Shown one piece after another: positions 1-10,010 of a DNA stretch of 64,000 bases (position 1 is its first letter; each line of letters begins with the position of its first letter). The stretch is from Cladocopium goreaui (Eukaryota > Sar > Dinophyceae > Suessiales > Symbiodiniaceae). The notes beneath the pieces were generated by a model. The model was not told where the DNA came from, ran no database searches, and was given only the letters and a program-made list of their open reading frames with translations. Where the stretch lies: assembly GCA_947184155.2 (NCBI GenBank), contig CAMXCT020002335.1:918094-982093 (forward strand). Direction: 5' to 3'. A program made the position numbers and the translations under genes.

Positions 1-328
1 GGCCACATCGTCCAAGTCAACTCCAAGCTTGACTCCAGAGGAGGCACTACTTCAAGCCACTCAGGAATACTTGGACGCCAAGGGGATCGACCACTTGGAC
101 GCCCACGAGTTTGCGGAGACGGTCAAGCAGACCACGATCCAGAAGTTGGACGAGTCGGTGACTCCCACCAAGCCCAGAGCGTTGTTCCAGGTCAAGACCG
201 AGCAGAAGGAGCCACCTATGTCAAAGGCTGCAGCAGCCTCAGCGTCTCAGAACATCCCGATTGCGGTGGACTCCTCGGACGACGATGCGGTGCTGGTGGA
301 AGAAGGCACGGAGTCAAAAGGACTATGA
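1..328 (+). CDS. C-terminal end of gag-like ORF1 of the first copia element (partial)
   Basis: The frame is open from the left window edge (first full codon at position 2) to a TGA at 326-328, so the start lies outside. The visible 108 residues are acidic and lysine-rich with low-complexity stretches (for example AAAASAS), and I see no zinc knuckle or protease motif. The stop overlaps the ATG of the pol frame at 325 in an ATGA arrangement, and pol lies in the -1 frame. Assignment as the gag tail rests only on its position directly upstream of pol. Expression of pol could use termination-reinitiation or a -1 frameshift; I see no classical slippery heptamer at the junction. Confidence 0.6.
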   Translation, partial: ATSSKSTPSLTPEEALLQATQEYLDAKGIDHLDAHEFAETVKQTTIQKLDESVTPTKPRALFQVKTEQKEPPMSKAAAASASQNIPIAVDSSDDDAVLVEEGTESKGL

Positions 329-3300
329 ACTCCATTTGGAGTGCCCTGACCAAGCTGAAGGAGAAGATCAATGGTGGCAGCACTTTGCTGCCGGAGTCAT
401 CTGACTCCCCAATCCCAGTCAATTCGCATGGCCTTCCTCAGAAAGCCATTGACAGCGCCGTTCAATTTCAAGGCAGCAGTCAGCACTATGAGCACTACGA
501 TGGCATGGATGCTTCTACATCCAGACCTTGCACAACGCCCTTGAAGAGCCCTATGGCATCAGCATTGGATGATCTGCCAACACCAACTCCTGGCGGTGGA
601 AAGCGCAAAGGAGTACCACCGGTGACTGCCAAGAAGTTGGCAGCAAATGTGGCAGTTCTTGGAGCTATGATGATGACTCCATTGCGTGATGTTTTGCAAC
701 AGACTTCAGGCACCTTGGACTTCCTGGAGGTTGCTTGCTCTTCTACGTCCTCATTGTCTACCGAGATGGAGGCAATGGGATACACGATCCAGCGTATCAA
801 CATGCTGGAGGGCTATGACCTGGAGAAGAAGTCTGGCACCCAGAAGCTTCAGACTTTGATCGAGGACCGAAAGCCTCGGCACACATGGGTCAGTTTGGCC
901 TGCACCAGGTTGACGAGTCTCTCCAACTTGACTCGACGTGATGAAGTTGAAGAAGCGGCCTTTCAGAAGAAGAGGAGCCGCGATCTGAAGAGAGCAGAAG
1001 AAGTTGCAGAGGGCGCCGAGAGCATCCTCAAGAATGGTGATGACATCAGCTGGGAATGGCCGACTATGGCCAAAAGTGGGTGGTCGTCCAGGGCCATTAG
1101 AAAGCTCCAGCTGCTTTGTGAACGTCATCACCGGCATCTGTACTTTTGCCACTTTCATGGGTGCGCTTCTGGACTTTCTTACAATAACTATCCAGTGCAG
1201 AAAAGCTGGACGGTCGCAACGACCGACAGACATGTCTGGTTAGGATTACAACGGAAGTGTCCAGGTCACCAAAATCACCTGCATTGCAGAGGGCAAGTGG
1301 CAAGAGCATCGGCATACTACCCCAGTCAGATGGTAAAGGCTGTATGCCGAGCCACCACCTCCACATGGACTTCGAAGGAGGACCGAGCTGGACTTTCACT
1401 CGGAAGGGATGTGTGCCACTTTCTCCTGGAGGCTGAGGACGTTGCTGAAGAGACCTATGGCATGCGTGGTTGTCCATGTGACTTAGAGTGCTACGGCATC
1501 TTCAAAGGACACCAACTTGTACACCAAGAAGATCCTCAGATCTTGGCTCTTCGAAGGCAGCGCATGCCAGCTGAGATGCCGAAAGGCAAGGCTTTGGAGA
1601 ACATCAAGAGTCAGATGCTTCGGATTCACAAGGCATCTGGCCACTCTGCCATGGCCAATCTTCAACGTCTTCTACGAGCACGACAAGCACCACCATGGGC
1701 AGTAGCTTTGGCAGGGCAAGTCAAATGCCCTGATTGCTCAGAAGTGAAGATCCCACCATCGGCATCGGTGGCCTCACTCCAAGAAACTCCTGGACTTTTT
1801 GAGATTCTTGGATGTGATGTTTTCGAGTTTGAAGCCGGCCCTCATAAGTACAAGTTCCTTTTGATGAGAGACCGGGCTAGCGGTCTGATCCAGTCCGAAC
1901 TTCTTCAGCAGTTTGCGGGAGAAGGACAACCGTCAGCCTGGGAGCCTACAAGTGAAGACATCATCAGGATGTTGGGCCGCTGGATGATGTTCAACCCCTC
2001 TCCAAAGTGGCTTTTGGTGGACTCCGCCACTTACTTCACATCTCAGAGGCTTATGGATTTCTGCTCGGAGTCTGGTCTTGGACTTTTGGCCACTCCAGCA
2101 GAGTCTCATGAGATGTTGGGAGCTGAAGAGGGCGCCATAAAGATCTTGAAGGGCACGGTGGAGAAGCTTCTGAAAGATCATGGTGATCTCTCTGTCGAGT
2201 TGGCTTTTCACTTGGCTGCACATGGCCACAATCAGAGCGTTGGCGGCTCTGGCTTCTCACCGTTCCAGTGGACAAGAGGATCATCGGCACCTTTTGAAAA
2301 CCTTCCTCTTGGCCTGAATCCCAGAAAGGCTTTTGGAGGTATGTTGAAGTTGAAGGAATCTGCATGTGTGGCATATGAACATGAGAGTGCTCGTTTTCGT
2401 TTGTCAAAGCTCAACAACACGACACCAAAGCCAGTTCCTGTCTTCAAGCCTGGCCAATTGGTCATGCTTTGGCGTCAGAAGATGAAACCAGGAAAGACTG
2501 GCGGCAGGTGGATTGGTCCTGTCCGTTTCCTACTGCAAGAAGGGAAGACCCTATGGTTAGCCTCTGGCAGCACTCTGATCAGAGCCCGCACGCAGCAGGT
2601 GAGATCCTGTACCAGAAGGGAGCAACATGTTGCTGCACTTGAAGGAACAGCCATCCTTCAGATGCCAGTTACCCTTGAGGGTTTGCTTCGAAGCTTCACA
2701 GGTCGCAACTTCTCAGACCTGACTGGTGAAGCCCCTTCTGAAGAACAACTTCAACAAGATGTTCAGGGCGCTGAAGTTGAACGTGAGCCCAAGGTCAATG
2801 CAAGGCCTGACACTTGGAAGTTTGTCCAAGAAGGTGGTCGTCGATGGCTTGTACGACTACATCACCTTCCACGTTTGAGCCTCTTTGCACCATCAAGGGT
2901 CGCAACAGTGCCCATTGATGAACAAGATCTGACCGGCCTTCGAAAGACCAAAGTCCGCTCAATGCAATCTGGGTCTGACGAGATCATCGAGATCCAGGAT
3001 GACTTCAAAACCTCTGAAGATCCAATACGATCTCTTCAAGATCGTTGGGTTGGCGAGACATGGCTGGAGATCAAGAATGAGGCAAAAGCCGCAGCACCTA
3101 AGCAGAAGACCTTACGTCCAACGCGCACTTCAACGAAGCGCAAAGCAGAAAGTGAGATCCCGAAAGAAGACCTCAACGAGGAGCTGGATGAGGATGACGA
3201 TGATGCACCTCGACCTGCGAGCTCTTCAGGCTCAGTGCTTCTTCCTCATGTACCAGTGATCAGTCCCCTCACTACTGCACTTCGAGAATCAGGTCCCGAT

Positions 3301-5706
3301 GCTGTTGATGGCATCCGCACAGGCCATCAGACACAGCAGAATTCATGTTCCCTTGATGCATGCGTTTTACCTGGTGGACATGCTGGTCCTCATGAAGATC
3401 AGGAGGGCAAGCAGTTCAATTGGACTGAACATACTGGCCGAGTTGAAATCTCTGAGGATGAGCAGGTTGACAGAGCATCAACTTCCTCGTCTTCTACTCC
3501 CTCAGACTCCGAAGAGATGATCCCATCAAACCCTGCGGAAGATGCAAACCACTCTCAGCTCTATGCGAGAAAGCTCAAGCACATGACTGACTCCAACGAG
3601 GTGTTTCAGATGCAGCACACCCATGAGAATGACATGGTCCCTGAGAATGCCGAAGCTGCACAGAACACCAAGGTTCTAAAGAATGACATAGCCCCACAGA
3701 ATGCCAACCAGACTGAGAATGACAAGCGTGTTTTCTATGCCTTGGAAGTTCCTCTCCTTCCTTCTGACTTGACCTACTTGACAAAGAACCCGGAGAAGTC
3801 CGAAGTGTGGCTTTCCAAGAAAATGATCGAGAAAGGCAAGGAGAAGAGATGGAGCCAGATGGATTTGGAAGAAAAACACAAGTTCGACATGTCCATGGCG
3901 AAGGAACTCAGCAATGTTCTCAGCTCGAAAGCCCTGAGAAGTTTGACGTCTCAGGAATGGGACGATTTGGACTACAACAAGGTGGCATCAATGCGGTGGG
4001 TTCTCACCGTGAAGAGTGACGGGTCAGCCAAAGCCCGACTTGTTGTCCTTGGTTTCCAGATGCCGGACATCGAGCACATGGAAACTGCATCACCAACGAT
4101 GGCTCGTGTGAGCCGCAGCTTGCTTTTGGCAGTGGTGGCCAACAATGGTTTCAAGCTTAAAGCTGGTGATGTGACAGCAGCCTTCCTTCAGACGGAAGAA
4201 TCCTTGGAGCACCTTGAGATGACAGTTTGGGCCCCATCAGAGCTTGCAGTTCTTTTTGGAGCCGACCCCAGCAATCCCATCATGCCATTGCGAGTGTCTC
4301 GCGCTTTCTATGGCTTGGTACAAGCACCACGTTGCTGGTTCAATGACGTTTCCCGTCGCATGTTGGCTCAGGGCTGGAAGACAGTGTTAGCTGACCGATG
4401 CTTGTTTGTTTTGTATGATGATGATACAGGTGACGTGATCGCCATAGCTGGAATTCATGTGGACGATTTTCTCATTGGCGGCAATGAAGATCACCCAAAG
4501 TATCAACAGGCATTCAAACAGTTGGTTGACACTTACAAATGGGGAAAATGGCAAGAAGGAGAAATTGATTTTGCTGGCTGCCATATCGTTCAGTTGACTG
4601 ATGGTAGCATCCGAGTGGATCAAAGCACCTATGTCGAGAAGTGGTTGGATGAAGTTCAACTGCCGAAGCAGCGAATGCAGCAAGTGAAATCTTCTTTGAC
4701 TCCTCAGGAAGTTTCTATGGTCCGAGGCGTTCTAGGCACACTGGCTTGGAAATCGTCACAGACTGGACCCCACCATCAAGCTGACGTGGGTATGATTCTT
4801 TCTGAGCTTCCCATGGCAACCATCCACACCGTCCAGAAGCTCAACAAGCTAGTGAGAGAGGTGAGGCGCGAAGCGCGACAAGGCTTACTTTTTCCATCAT
4901 GGCGTAGGTCCTGGAAAGATTTTGTCGTAGTTTCATGGGCTGATGCAGGCCAACAGAACCGAGCCGATCATGCATCAACCTTAGGCGTCATCACTGGACT
5001 GGCACCAATTGAATTTCTTCAGGGTGAAGAGTGTGTGGTTTGTGTTTTGAATTGGAAGTCCTCAAAGACCCCAAGACAATGTTTGGGAAGCAATGGAGCC
5101 GAAGTCCAGGCCATAACAGAGGGTGAAGATATCACGTTTCGAATCAGAGCCATGTGGGCTGAGATTCATGGCATTCGTCTCACCAAGTCCAATTTGTATG
5201 ATTCTGTTCGTGATACCACCGTAGGAGCAGTAGTCATGGATACCAAAGGCATCTTCGATGCCATGACACTAAATGTGTCGGCGTTGCACGGTTTGCGATC
5301 CAGTAGGGCAGGGTATGAGCTGACATTGTCAGTACAGCAAGCGATGCGAATCGCCACCAAACTGAGGTGGGTGAACGGTCTTGCTCAGTTGGCTGATTGT
5401 TTGACGAAGTTCAATCAGAAAAAGCTGTTTTTACAATTCTTGGCTGGCGGCCAGAAATGGAAACTTGTTTTTGATGAGAAATTTGTCGCTGGCAAGAAGC
5501 TGCGAAAGAGACAGCTTGAAGAAGCCACGAGGAGCATGGAGACCTTTTTCATTTCAAGGGTTCGCGAGTTTGCTTTGGCCAATCGATTTCCGTGGACTGA
5601 TGATGATTCCAGAAGTGTGGGGGATGAGAGTTTAGCTGATCCTGTTCAACATGTTTCCCTTGTGTGTTCAGTGGAATCATCACATGTCAGCCATTTGTCC
5701 GATTAG
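325..5706 (+). CDS. pol: copia-type polyprotein: methyltransferase-like block, integrase, reverse transcriptase, RNase H
   Basis: This 1793-residue frame encodes the enzymes for reverse transcription and integration. Residues about 130-370 form a block resembling a SAM-dependent C5-methyltransferase fold (LDFLEVACSS as motif I, WVSLACTRL as a motif IV equivalent near 189-196, ISWEWP as a motif VI equivalent near 242), ending in KCPGHQNHLHCRG. The integrase zinc motif follows: His about 435 and 440, CPDC at about 468. The DDE core has Asp about 498, Asp about 566 and Glu about 600. Reverse transcriptase spans roughly 1190-1450, with catalytic HVDD at 1378-1381 in place of YVDD. RNase H follows (SWADAG near 1538, LADCLTK near 1689). 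No aspartic protease motif was found here; it may lie upstream. The ATG at 325 is chosen because it overlaps the ORF1 stop. No internal stop breaks the frame. Confidence 0.9.
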   Translation: MNSIWSALTKLKEKINGGSTLLPESSDSPIPVNSHGLPQKAIDSAVQFQGSSQHYEHYDGMDASTSRPCTTPLKSPMASALDDLPTPTPGGGKRKGVPPVTAKKLAANVAVLGAMMMTPLRDVLQQTSGTLDFLEVACSSTSSLSTEMEAMGYTIQRINMLEGYDLEKKSGTQKLQTLIEDRKPRHTWVSLACTRLTSLSNLTRRDEVEEAAFQKKRSRDLKRAEEVAEGAESILKNGDDISWEWPTMAKSGWSSRAIRKLQLLCERHHRHLYFCHFHGCASGLSYNNYPVQKSWTVATTDRHVWLGLQRKCPGHQNHLHCRGQVARASAYYPSQMVKAVCRATTSTWTSKEDRAGLSLGRDVCHFLLEAEDVAEETYGMRGCPCDLECYGIFKGHQLVHQEDPQILALRRQRMPAEMPKGKALENIKSQMLRIHKASGHSAMANLQRLLRARQAPPWAVALAGQVKCPDCSEVKIPPSASVASLQETPGLFEILGCDVFEFEAGPHKYKFLLMRDRASGLIQSELLQQFAGEGQPSAWEPTSEDIIRMLGRWMMFNPSPKWLLVDSATYFTSQRLMDFCSESGLGLLATPAESHEMLGAEEGAIKILKGTVEKLLKDHGDLSVELAFHLAAHGHNQSVGGSGFSPFQWTRGSSAPFENLPLGLNPRKAFGGMLKLKESACVAYEHESARFRLSKLNNTTPKPVPVFKPGQLVMLWRQKMKPGKTGGRWIGPVRFLLQEGKTLWLASGSTLIRARTQQVRSCTRREQHVAALEGTAILQMPVTLEGLLRSFTGRNFSDLTGEAPSEEQLQQDVQGAEVEREPKVNARPDTWKFVQEGGRRWLVRLHHLPRLSLFAPSRVATVPIDEQDLTGLRKTKVRSMQSGSDEIIEIQDDFKTSEDPIRSLQDRWVGETWLEIKNEAKAAAPKQKTLRPTRTSTKRKAESEIPKEDLNEELDEDDDDAPRPASSSGSVLLPHVPVISPLTTALRESGPDAVDGIRTGHQTQQNSCSLDACVLPGGHAGPHEDQEGKQFNWTEHTGRVEISEDEQVDRASTSSSSTPSDSEEMIPSNPAEDANHSQLYARKLKHMTDSNEVFQMQHTHENDMVPENAEAAQNTKVLKNDIAPQNANQTENDKRVFYALEVPLLPSDLTYLTKNPEKSEVWLSKKMIEKGKEKRWSQMDLEEKHKFDMSMAKELSNVLSSKALRSLTSQEWDDLDYNKVASMRWVLTVKSDGSAKARLVVLGFQMPDIEHMETASPTMARVSRSLLLAVVANNGFKLKAGDVTAAFLQTEESLEHLEMTVWAPSELAVLFGADPSNPIMPLRVSRAFYGLVQAPRCWFNDVSRRMLAQGWKTVLADRCLFVLYDDDTGDVIAIAGIHVDDFLIGGNEDHPKYQQAFKQLVDTYKWGKWQEGEIDFAGCHIVQLTDGSIRVDQSTYVEKWLDEVQLPKQRMQQVKSSLTPQEVSMVRGVLGTLAWKSSQTGPHHQADVGMILSELPMATIHTVQKLNKLVREVRREARQGLLFPSWRRSWKDFVVVSWADAGQQNRADHASTLGVITGLAPIEFLQGEECVVCVLNWKSSKTPRQCLGSNGAEVQAITEGEDITFRIRAMWAEIHGIRLTKSNLYDSVRDTTVGAVVMDTKGIFDAMTLNVSALHGLRSSRAGYELTLSVQQAMRIATKLRWVNGLAQLADCLTKFNQKKLFLQFLAGGQKWKLVFDEKFVAGKKLRKRQLEEATRSMETFFISRVREFALANRFPWTDDDSRSVGDESLADPVQHVSLVCSVESSHVSHLSD

Positions 5707-6317
5707 CCACATGTCACATTATCCTGCCAGGTTCTTCAACTCTTCGCCGTCCGCAGGGCGGGACATCTCGAGCCACGGACAAAAGCGTCTGTCTGCACCA
5801 TTTGCCGGTGCCATTGCCCCTTTCACCATTTGCTGGTGACTTTAGAGTGTTTCCAGTTTCTTGCTACCAAGTTCAGCTATGGATGATGCTTCACAGGAAT
5901 ATTTTGCATTAAAAACACATTGCAACAACATTTTGAAAAGGAACACCTAAGTTTTCTAAACTGCATAGTGTGCCAGCTCATGAAGGCTGGACATTTGGAA
6001 ATGCAAACTACACTTCTTCATGCATCTTTTGCAGGCATACTTCATATTGTTTCGGGTCATTGCTTCTTCAAACATACACTGCATTGCCTTGAAAGAACAT
6101 CGCACATTTTGTATCAAAAAATACATCTTAAAACACAATTTGTCTAGTGAACATGTCTATGTTGTGAGATTCATCTTCTCCCTAAGCAAACTACCTGCAC
6201 CATCAGCATGCACTGCCAAAAGGAAAACAACTTCCACAATTGTACAGGTCGTCTGCATACAACATTATCATCACTTGCAAGCTAATTTGGCAACTTAGAG
6301 GTAGGTATTGGGGGGCC
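5707..6317 (+). other. non-coding 3' flank of first copia element, possible 3' LTR
   Basis: No convincing coding signal is present. A TGT trinucleotide soon after the pol stop (about 5709) could open the LTR, but the terminal CA end and the target duplication cannot be verified because the 5' LTR is off the window. A TA/TG microsatellite follows from about 6325 to 6382. Confidence 0.3.
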
Positions 6318-6552
6318 TAGCGTGTATATGTGTATATATATATATACATGTATGTATATCTTGATTGTATATATATATATATCACACACACACATGCCTC
6401 ATGATTTCTGATGATTTCGATCACTTTTGGTTCATAGACTAAACCTGATTTTCCCAGCCAATGACCAATATTCATGTTTTGAAGACACTGGCAACTTCAG
6501 CCAATCTACCAATATTTTCAGACACTTACATGGCTCACATTGGTTTTTCCAG

Positions 6553-6681
6553 GAGTTCACCCACTTTTTCACCAAATTTTTCGGTGAAAGCGAGGTCAAA
6601 AAGCTCACCGTGGAGATTGTCGAGGCCTGGCAGAGAAATCGAGCTGCCAAGCTGCGTGGACAGGCCCGAACTGCCAGTTGA
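6553..6681 (+). CDS. candidate exon, unknown protein
   Basis: An acceptor-like TGGTTTTTCCAG ends at 6552 and is followed by 42 open codons to TGA. The peptide starts EFTHFFTKFFGESEVKKL and continues into a basic helix-like stretch (EAWQRNRAAKLRGQ). Codon content is clearly above the AT-rich surroundings. It may be a terminal exon, or an internal one if a donor precedes the stop. The protein family is not recognised. Confidence 0.5.
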   Translation, partial: EFTHFFTKFFGESEVKKLTVEIVEAWQRNRAAKLRGQARTAS

Positions 6682-8160
6682 TTCTCAGGGTTCCAAAAGG
6701 CAACTGGATAGAAAGAATAACTGGCTATATAGATATAGTGCTATCTTTATAGATTTATAAATAACTGGCTTTATAGATAACTATACTGGATGTATCTATC
6801 AATTTACATGTATAAGATACAAGATACATAAACACACACTTTTTGTAGATGTGTAAACACAGAGAGAGAGAGAGAGATCTTTAGATGGAAGAAACAAGGT
6901 CATGTGCTGCATATTCCTGTCTCTGCGGAGATCTGAATATGGATACATAGTCCTGCTAACTTATGGTACATATATTATATATATATATATTCCGAACCTA
7001 GACTATCATAGGGTCTAATTGTTCCGATAGCAATGGTCTTTCATCTTCACGATTCGAATGCGATTTTTCTGTTTTTGGTGAAAACCAAACTATGTCTATG
7101 GATACCCACAATTTTTAACATTTTGGTCATATCCCCGGTAGGTGAAAATATCAGTTATACTGAAATGATGCTCGTAGAAATCGTGATAAATCGTGTTATG
7201 TTTCCTCATTTTGGAGCCCAGCTGCAGGTGGATTGTGGTCAAATCCAGCGTGCAAAGGCAGACCCTTCGGTGGTGGGTTTTCTGCCTGTGGGCGTCAGCA
7301 AGCAACGAGGGAGGCTTGGTCAAATGGTCTCGCCCTTTATGCTTTTCACGCCCAAGGACTGGATTTGGGGGAATTTTTCATGGGAGAATCTCAAAGGAAA
7401 CCTGAAATCTTTGTCCAAACTCTCTGGTTTTGGAAACTCACTGGTTGTTTCTGACAGTCAACCAGAGCCACTATTGCGCACAGAAACGAACCAGATGAAC
7501 CAGTTTACGTCCGTGCCTTCATGGTGCTAATTTAGATCCTCGAAAACTTGCCCATATGCTCCCTTTAGGTCACGGTTGTTGGTTATTTTGCATCCTTGGT
7601 TGCTCTTTTTTTGGTTACATTCCCACTGAAGCTCATGCAAGGTGGGTAGAAGGATTTGCCCATCTATGCAGTGCCTACATATTGTCCATTTTGTTGTCTG
7701 CGGGCTATCCATGATGTTTGCAATCCGAGTTTTGTTGAAGCATAGACAAGTGACCAAAAACTCAGATCTGCGACAGCCCAACATCGGATTCTCAAATAAA
7801 GAATTGCCATGTTGTGCATTTTTCATAGCCCCCTTTGGTATTCTAAATGGGGGTAGAGTTTGTCCCCCCATTGATGACCCAGTGAACTCCAGGACCTCCA
7901 GTCCTTTGCCACTGAAACGGGATCTGCTGGGGGAAAATTGTTGCCAGAACGACCATTGGAACTGGTTTGGCAGGCAGCAAAGATCAAGAAGTGACTTTGG
8001 ATGGAAATCATCGATTTTTGGAAAATGACTACAGTTTTTTTTTTTTTTAAGCGGATGGACATAGACCCTAGAAATTTTGTTTTGGCTCATTGTAGATGTG
8101 GATCATCATTCTAATCCACAATTTGCTTTTTGAAGGTGATCCTCTATCGTTTTTGCGCAG
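6682..8160. other. mostly intron-like or intergenic sequence
   Basis: The stretch holds a short GA repeat near 6861-6879, TA repeats near 6970-6992 and one candidate exon (7222-7310, listed separately). Long apparent reading frames around 7527-8090 exist on both strands, but they show no domain or codon signal I would trust. Confidence 0.5.
7222..7310 (+). CDS. candidate exon, unknown protein
   Basis: After GGAGCCCAG at 7213-7221, an open frame reads LQVDCGQIQRAKADPS and continues VVGFLPVGVSKQR before AT-rich sequence. The GC-rich codon content contrasts with both flanks. The right boundary (CGAGG/gaggct) would need a GA donor, so it is uncertain. Confidence 0.4.
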
Positions 8161-8530
8161 GTCGGAAGTAGGATCTGATGGCCTTCCTACCGATGCATAT
8201 TTTCAGAGGAGAAGTGCCATCTACCACAAGGGCCAAGTCCAACGTCGCTACATTCCCACCGAAGAGATTGGGGGCGCCATCCTGTCATATCGAACACAGG
8301 CTCCCGTGAAGTACATCGAGTCCCGGAAATTTTATTGCTGTGCATATACCAAAGCTGTTGTGGAGACGGAATCCTACCAGTTTCTGCAACATCTTTGCCA
8401 GGATGGTTGCTTCACGAGAATTTTGTCATGTCTTGAACCTGAAAGGATTGATATGAACTTCAAACGGCATGTTTGGTACTTGGATGAGGGACCAGGGCCT
8501 TATATCTTCACAGTTTGGGGAAGTGAATGA
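8161..8530 (+). CDS. long candidate exon encoding about 122 residues, unknown protein
   Basis: A polypyrimidine-rich acceptor (CTATCGTTTTTGCGCAG) ends at 8160. The frame then stays open to TGA at 8528-8530, which makes this the longest host exon in the window. The peptide is mixed and globular-looking: it includes IPTEEIGGAILSYRTQ, an aromatic and Cys-rich RKFYCCAYTK, then LQHLCQDGCFTRIL and a Trp/Tyr-rich end (WYLDEGPGPYIF). I do not recognise a family. It could be a terminal exon or a retroposed fragment. Upstream exons are not identifiable with confidence. Confidence 0.55.
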
Positions 8531-8896
8531 CATCGATATCTTCACAGCTTCTGCTAGATGACTTTGTATGTGTATGATATATCCACATTTTTTCCTAAAA
8601 CTTGGTTTGGTTTGTTTTTTCACCATCAGTGAGACATTCTTTGCCACGACCGGTCGACGTCCGTTATTCGGAATCCTCAGTAGATCGAGTAACTTATGAT
8701 CAAACATCAAATTTGGGAGTACCCTATCCTCAGACAAACCAACATATTATTTTGGATTTACCACATGGAACCCATATTTATATGGGAGTATCCAATAGGA
8801 AATTCATCTTCCAGACACTTTTGTTTGGACATCCCAGGTTTCAATCTACTCCTCCTTGGACCAGATGGTCATTCGTGCTTGGAGCGGGAGCGACCG

Positions 8897-9013
8897 ATGG
8901 ACGAGAGTGAAGTGAAGCAGGCGCTGTGCGATGCCTACAACGATCCCAGCAAACAATTTGGACTTTTGGCTTCGGATTCAGGAAAGTTGTCACACTTTCA
9001 TGATATTTCATGA
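8897..9013 (+). CDS. candidate small exon beginning with ATG
   Basis: An ATG at 8897 opens a frame reading MDESEVKQALCDAYNDPS, then KQFGLLASDSGK, to TGA at 9011-9013. The Glu/Lys/Ala helix-like composition suggests real coding sequence. The frame is also open upstream of the ATG, and a second frame is open across part of the interval, so the assignment is weak. Confidence 0.35.
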   Translation: MDESEVKQALCDAYNDPSKQFGLLASDSGKLSHFHDIS

Positions 9014-9830
9014 TCATCACCATTGCCATGCCATCATAATCACCAGTATTTGTTGAGAAAGTTTGTTGGAATGGTTGAATCTGTCGCTATTTTAGTCATT
9101 TTAGTCATTTTAGTCGTTTTGACCCTCGGCTGCCGATTTTTCTGAGGACACGAGCGGGTTTTGTTGGCGATGCTGACACAGCAGTGTCCATGGGCAGATG
9201 CCCCAGATCCCACTGGCGAATTGGCTTTGTGCCCCTGACCCGACAAAAAATGGCGTGAAATCTGTGGATCTGTCCTGGAGTCCTTCACAGGTTCGCCCCC
9301 ACAACGGATAAAACGGAGTGATTTTTCGGATTTCACTGAGCCTGAGGAAACAGAACTGACGTTGACATCACTTTTCAGGGACAGATTTCCATCATTCCGA
9401 CCTCGGAAAACAAGATGGTTGGTACTTGAAAGAAGGCCCAATAGTTCTTTGGTTGCCCTTGATGGTTTTTGCCCAAATTCCATGGCTTATATATATATAA
9501 TCATCATATTCCGAATTGAACAGCCATAAATATCATGAATCAGTTTCGCTATTCATTATCATGTATGATGTTATTTTTTTGGGTTTAGTTTCATCTTTCA
9601 ATTAAATTCCAAAAACATGCAAAAACACCATATTTTCCCACAGTTTTCCATGGTGACCTTCCCATCTTTTCCGGTGACACCCATCGTCTGCCATCGGGCC
9701 GAAAATGGCAGGAAACTCCACCGCTGCCGTTGCGAGGATGCTCAGAGTGACTACAGTAGATGATGATGGCTGTCTATCCCATAGATGTTGGATATCTATT
9801 TATGTATAGATCATTATATATATAATTTAT
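9014..9830. other. no firm gene; one GC-rich patch
   Basis: A patch at about 9110-9330 is GC-richer than its surroundings and could hold an exon, but two frames are partly open and neither wins. The remainder is AT-rich with no feature I can name. Confidence 0.4.
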
Positions 9831-9963
9831 TATATAATTATCTATATAATTATCTATCTATCTATCAATCAATCTATCTAATCTAATCTAATCTAATCTA
9901 ATCTTATCTTATCGAATCGAATCGAATCTAATCCAATCCAATCCAATCTAATCTATCTATCTA

Positions 9964-10008
<45 letters not shown>

Positions 10009-10010
10009 AT
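9831..10010. repeat. microsatellite of TATC / TAATC units
   Basis: The tract moves from TATA, through runs of CTAAT/CGAAT/CCAAT pentamers, to (CTAT)n and (CTGT)n tetramers ending near 10007. A short GATGAC stretch follows. Confidence 0.95.

Larger units (their letters stand above)
1..6317 (+). mobile_element. Ty1/copia-type LTR retrotransposon, 5' part outside window
   Basis: The order integrase, reverse transcriptase, RNase H identifies a Pseudoviridae/copia-type element on the plus strand. The 5' LTR and most of gag lie upstream of the window. The right limit is a guess: coding ends at 5706, and a non-coding stretch runs to a TA-rich microsatellite near 6318. That stretch probably contains the 3' LTR, but its partner is not in the window, so it cannot be confirmed. 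The pol frame is open for 1793 codons, which suggests a fairly recent copy. Confidence 0.85.

Noticed and set aside
7527-8090. 187-codon minus-strand frame and 128-codon plus-strand frame
   Set aside because: They overlap each other, and neither shows coding composition.
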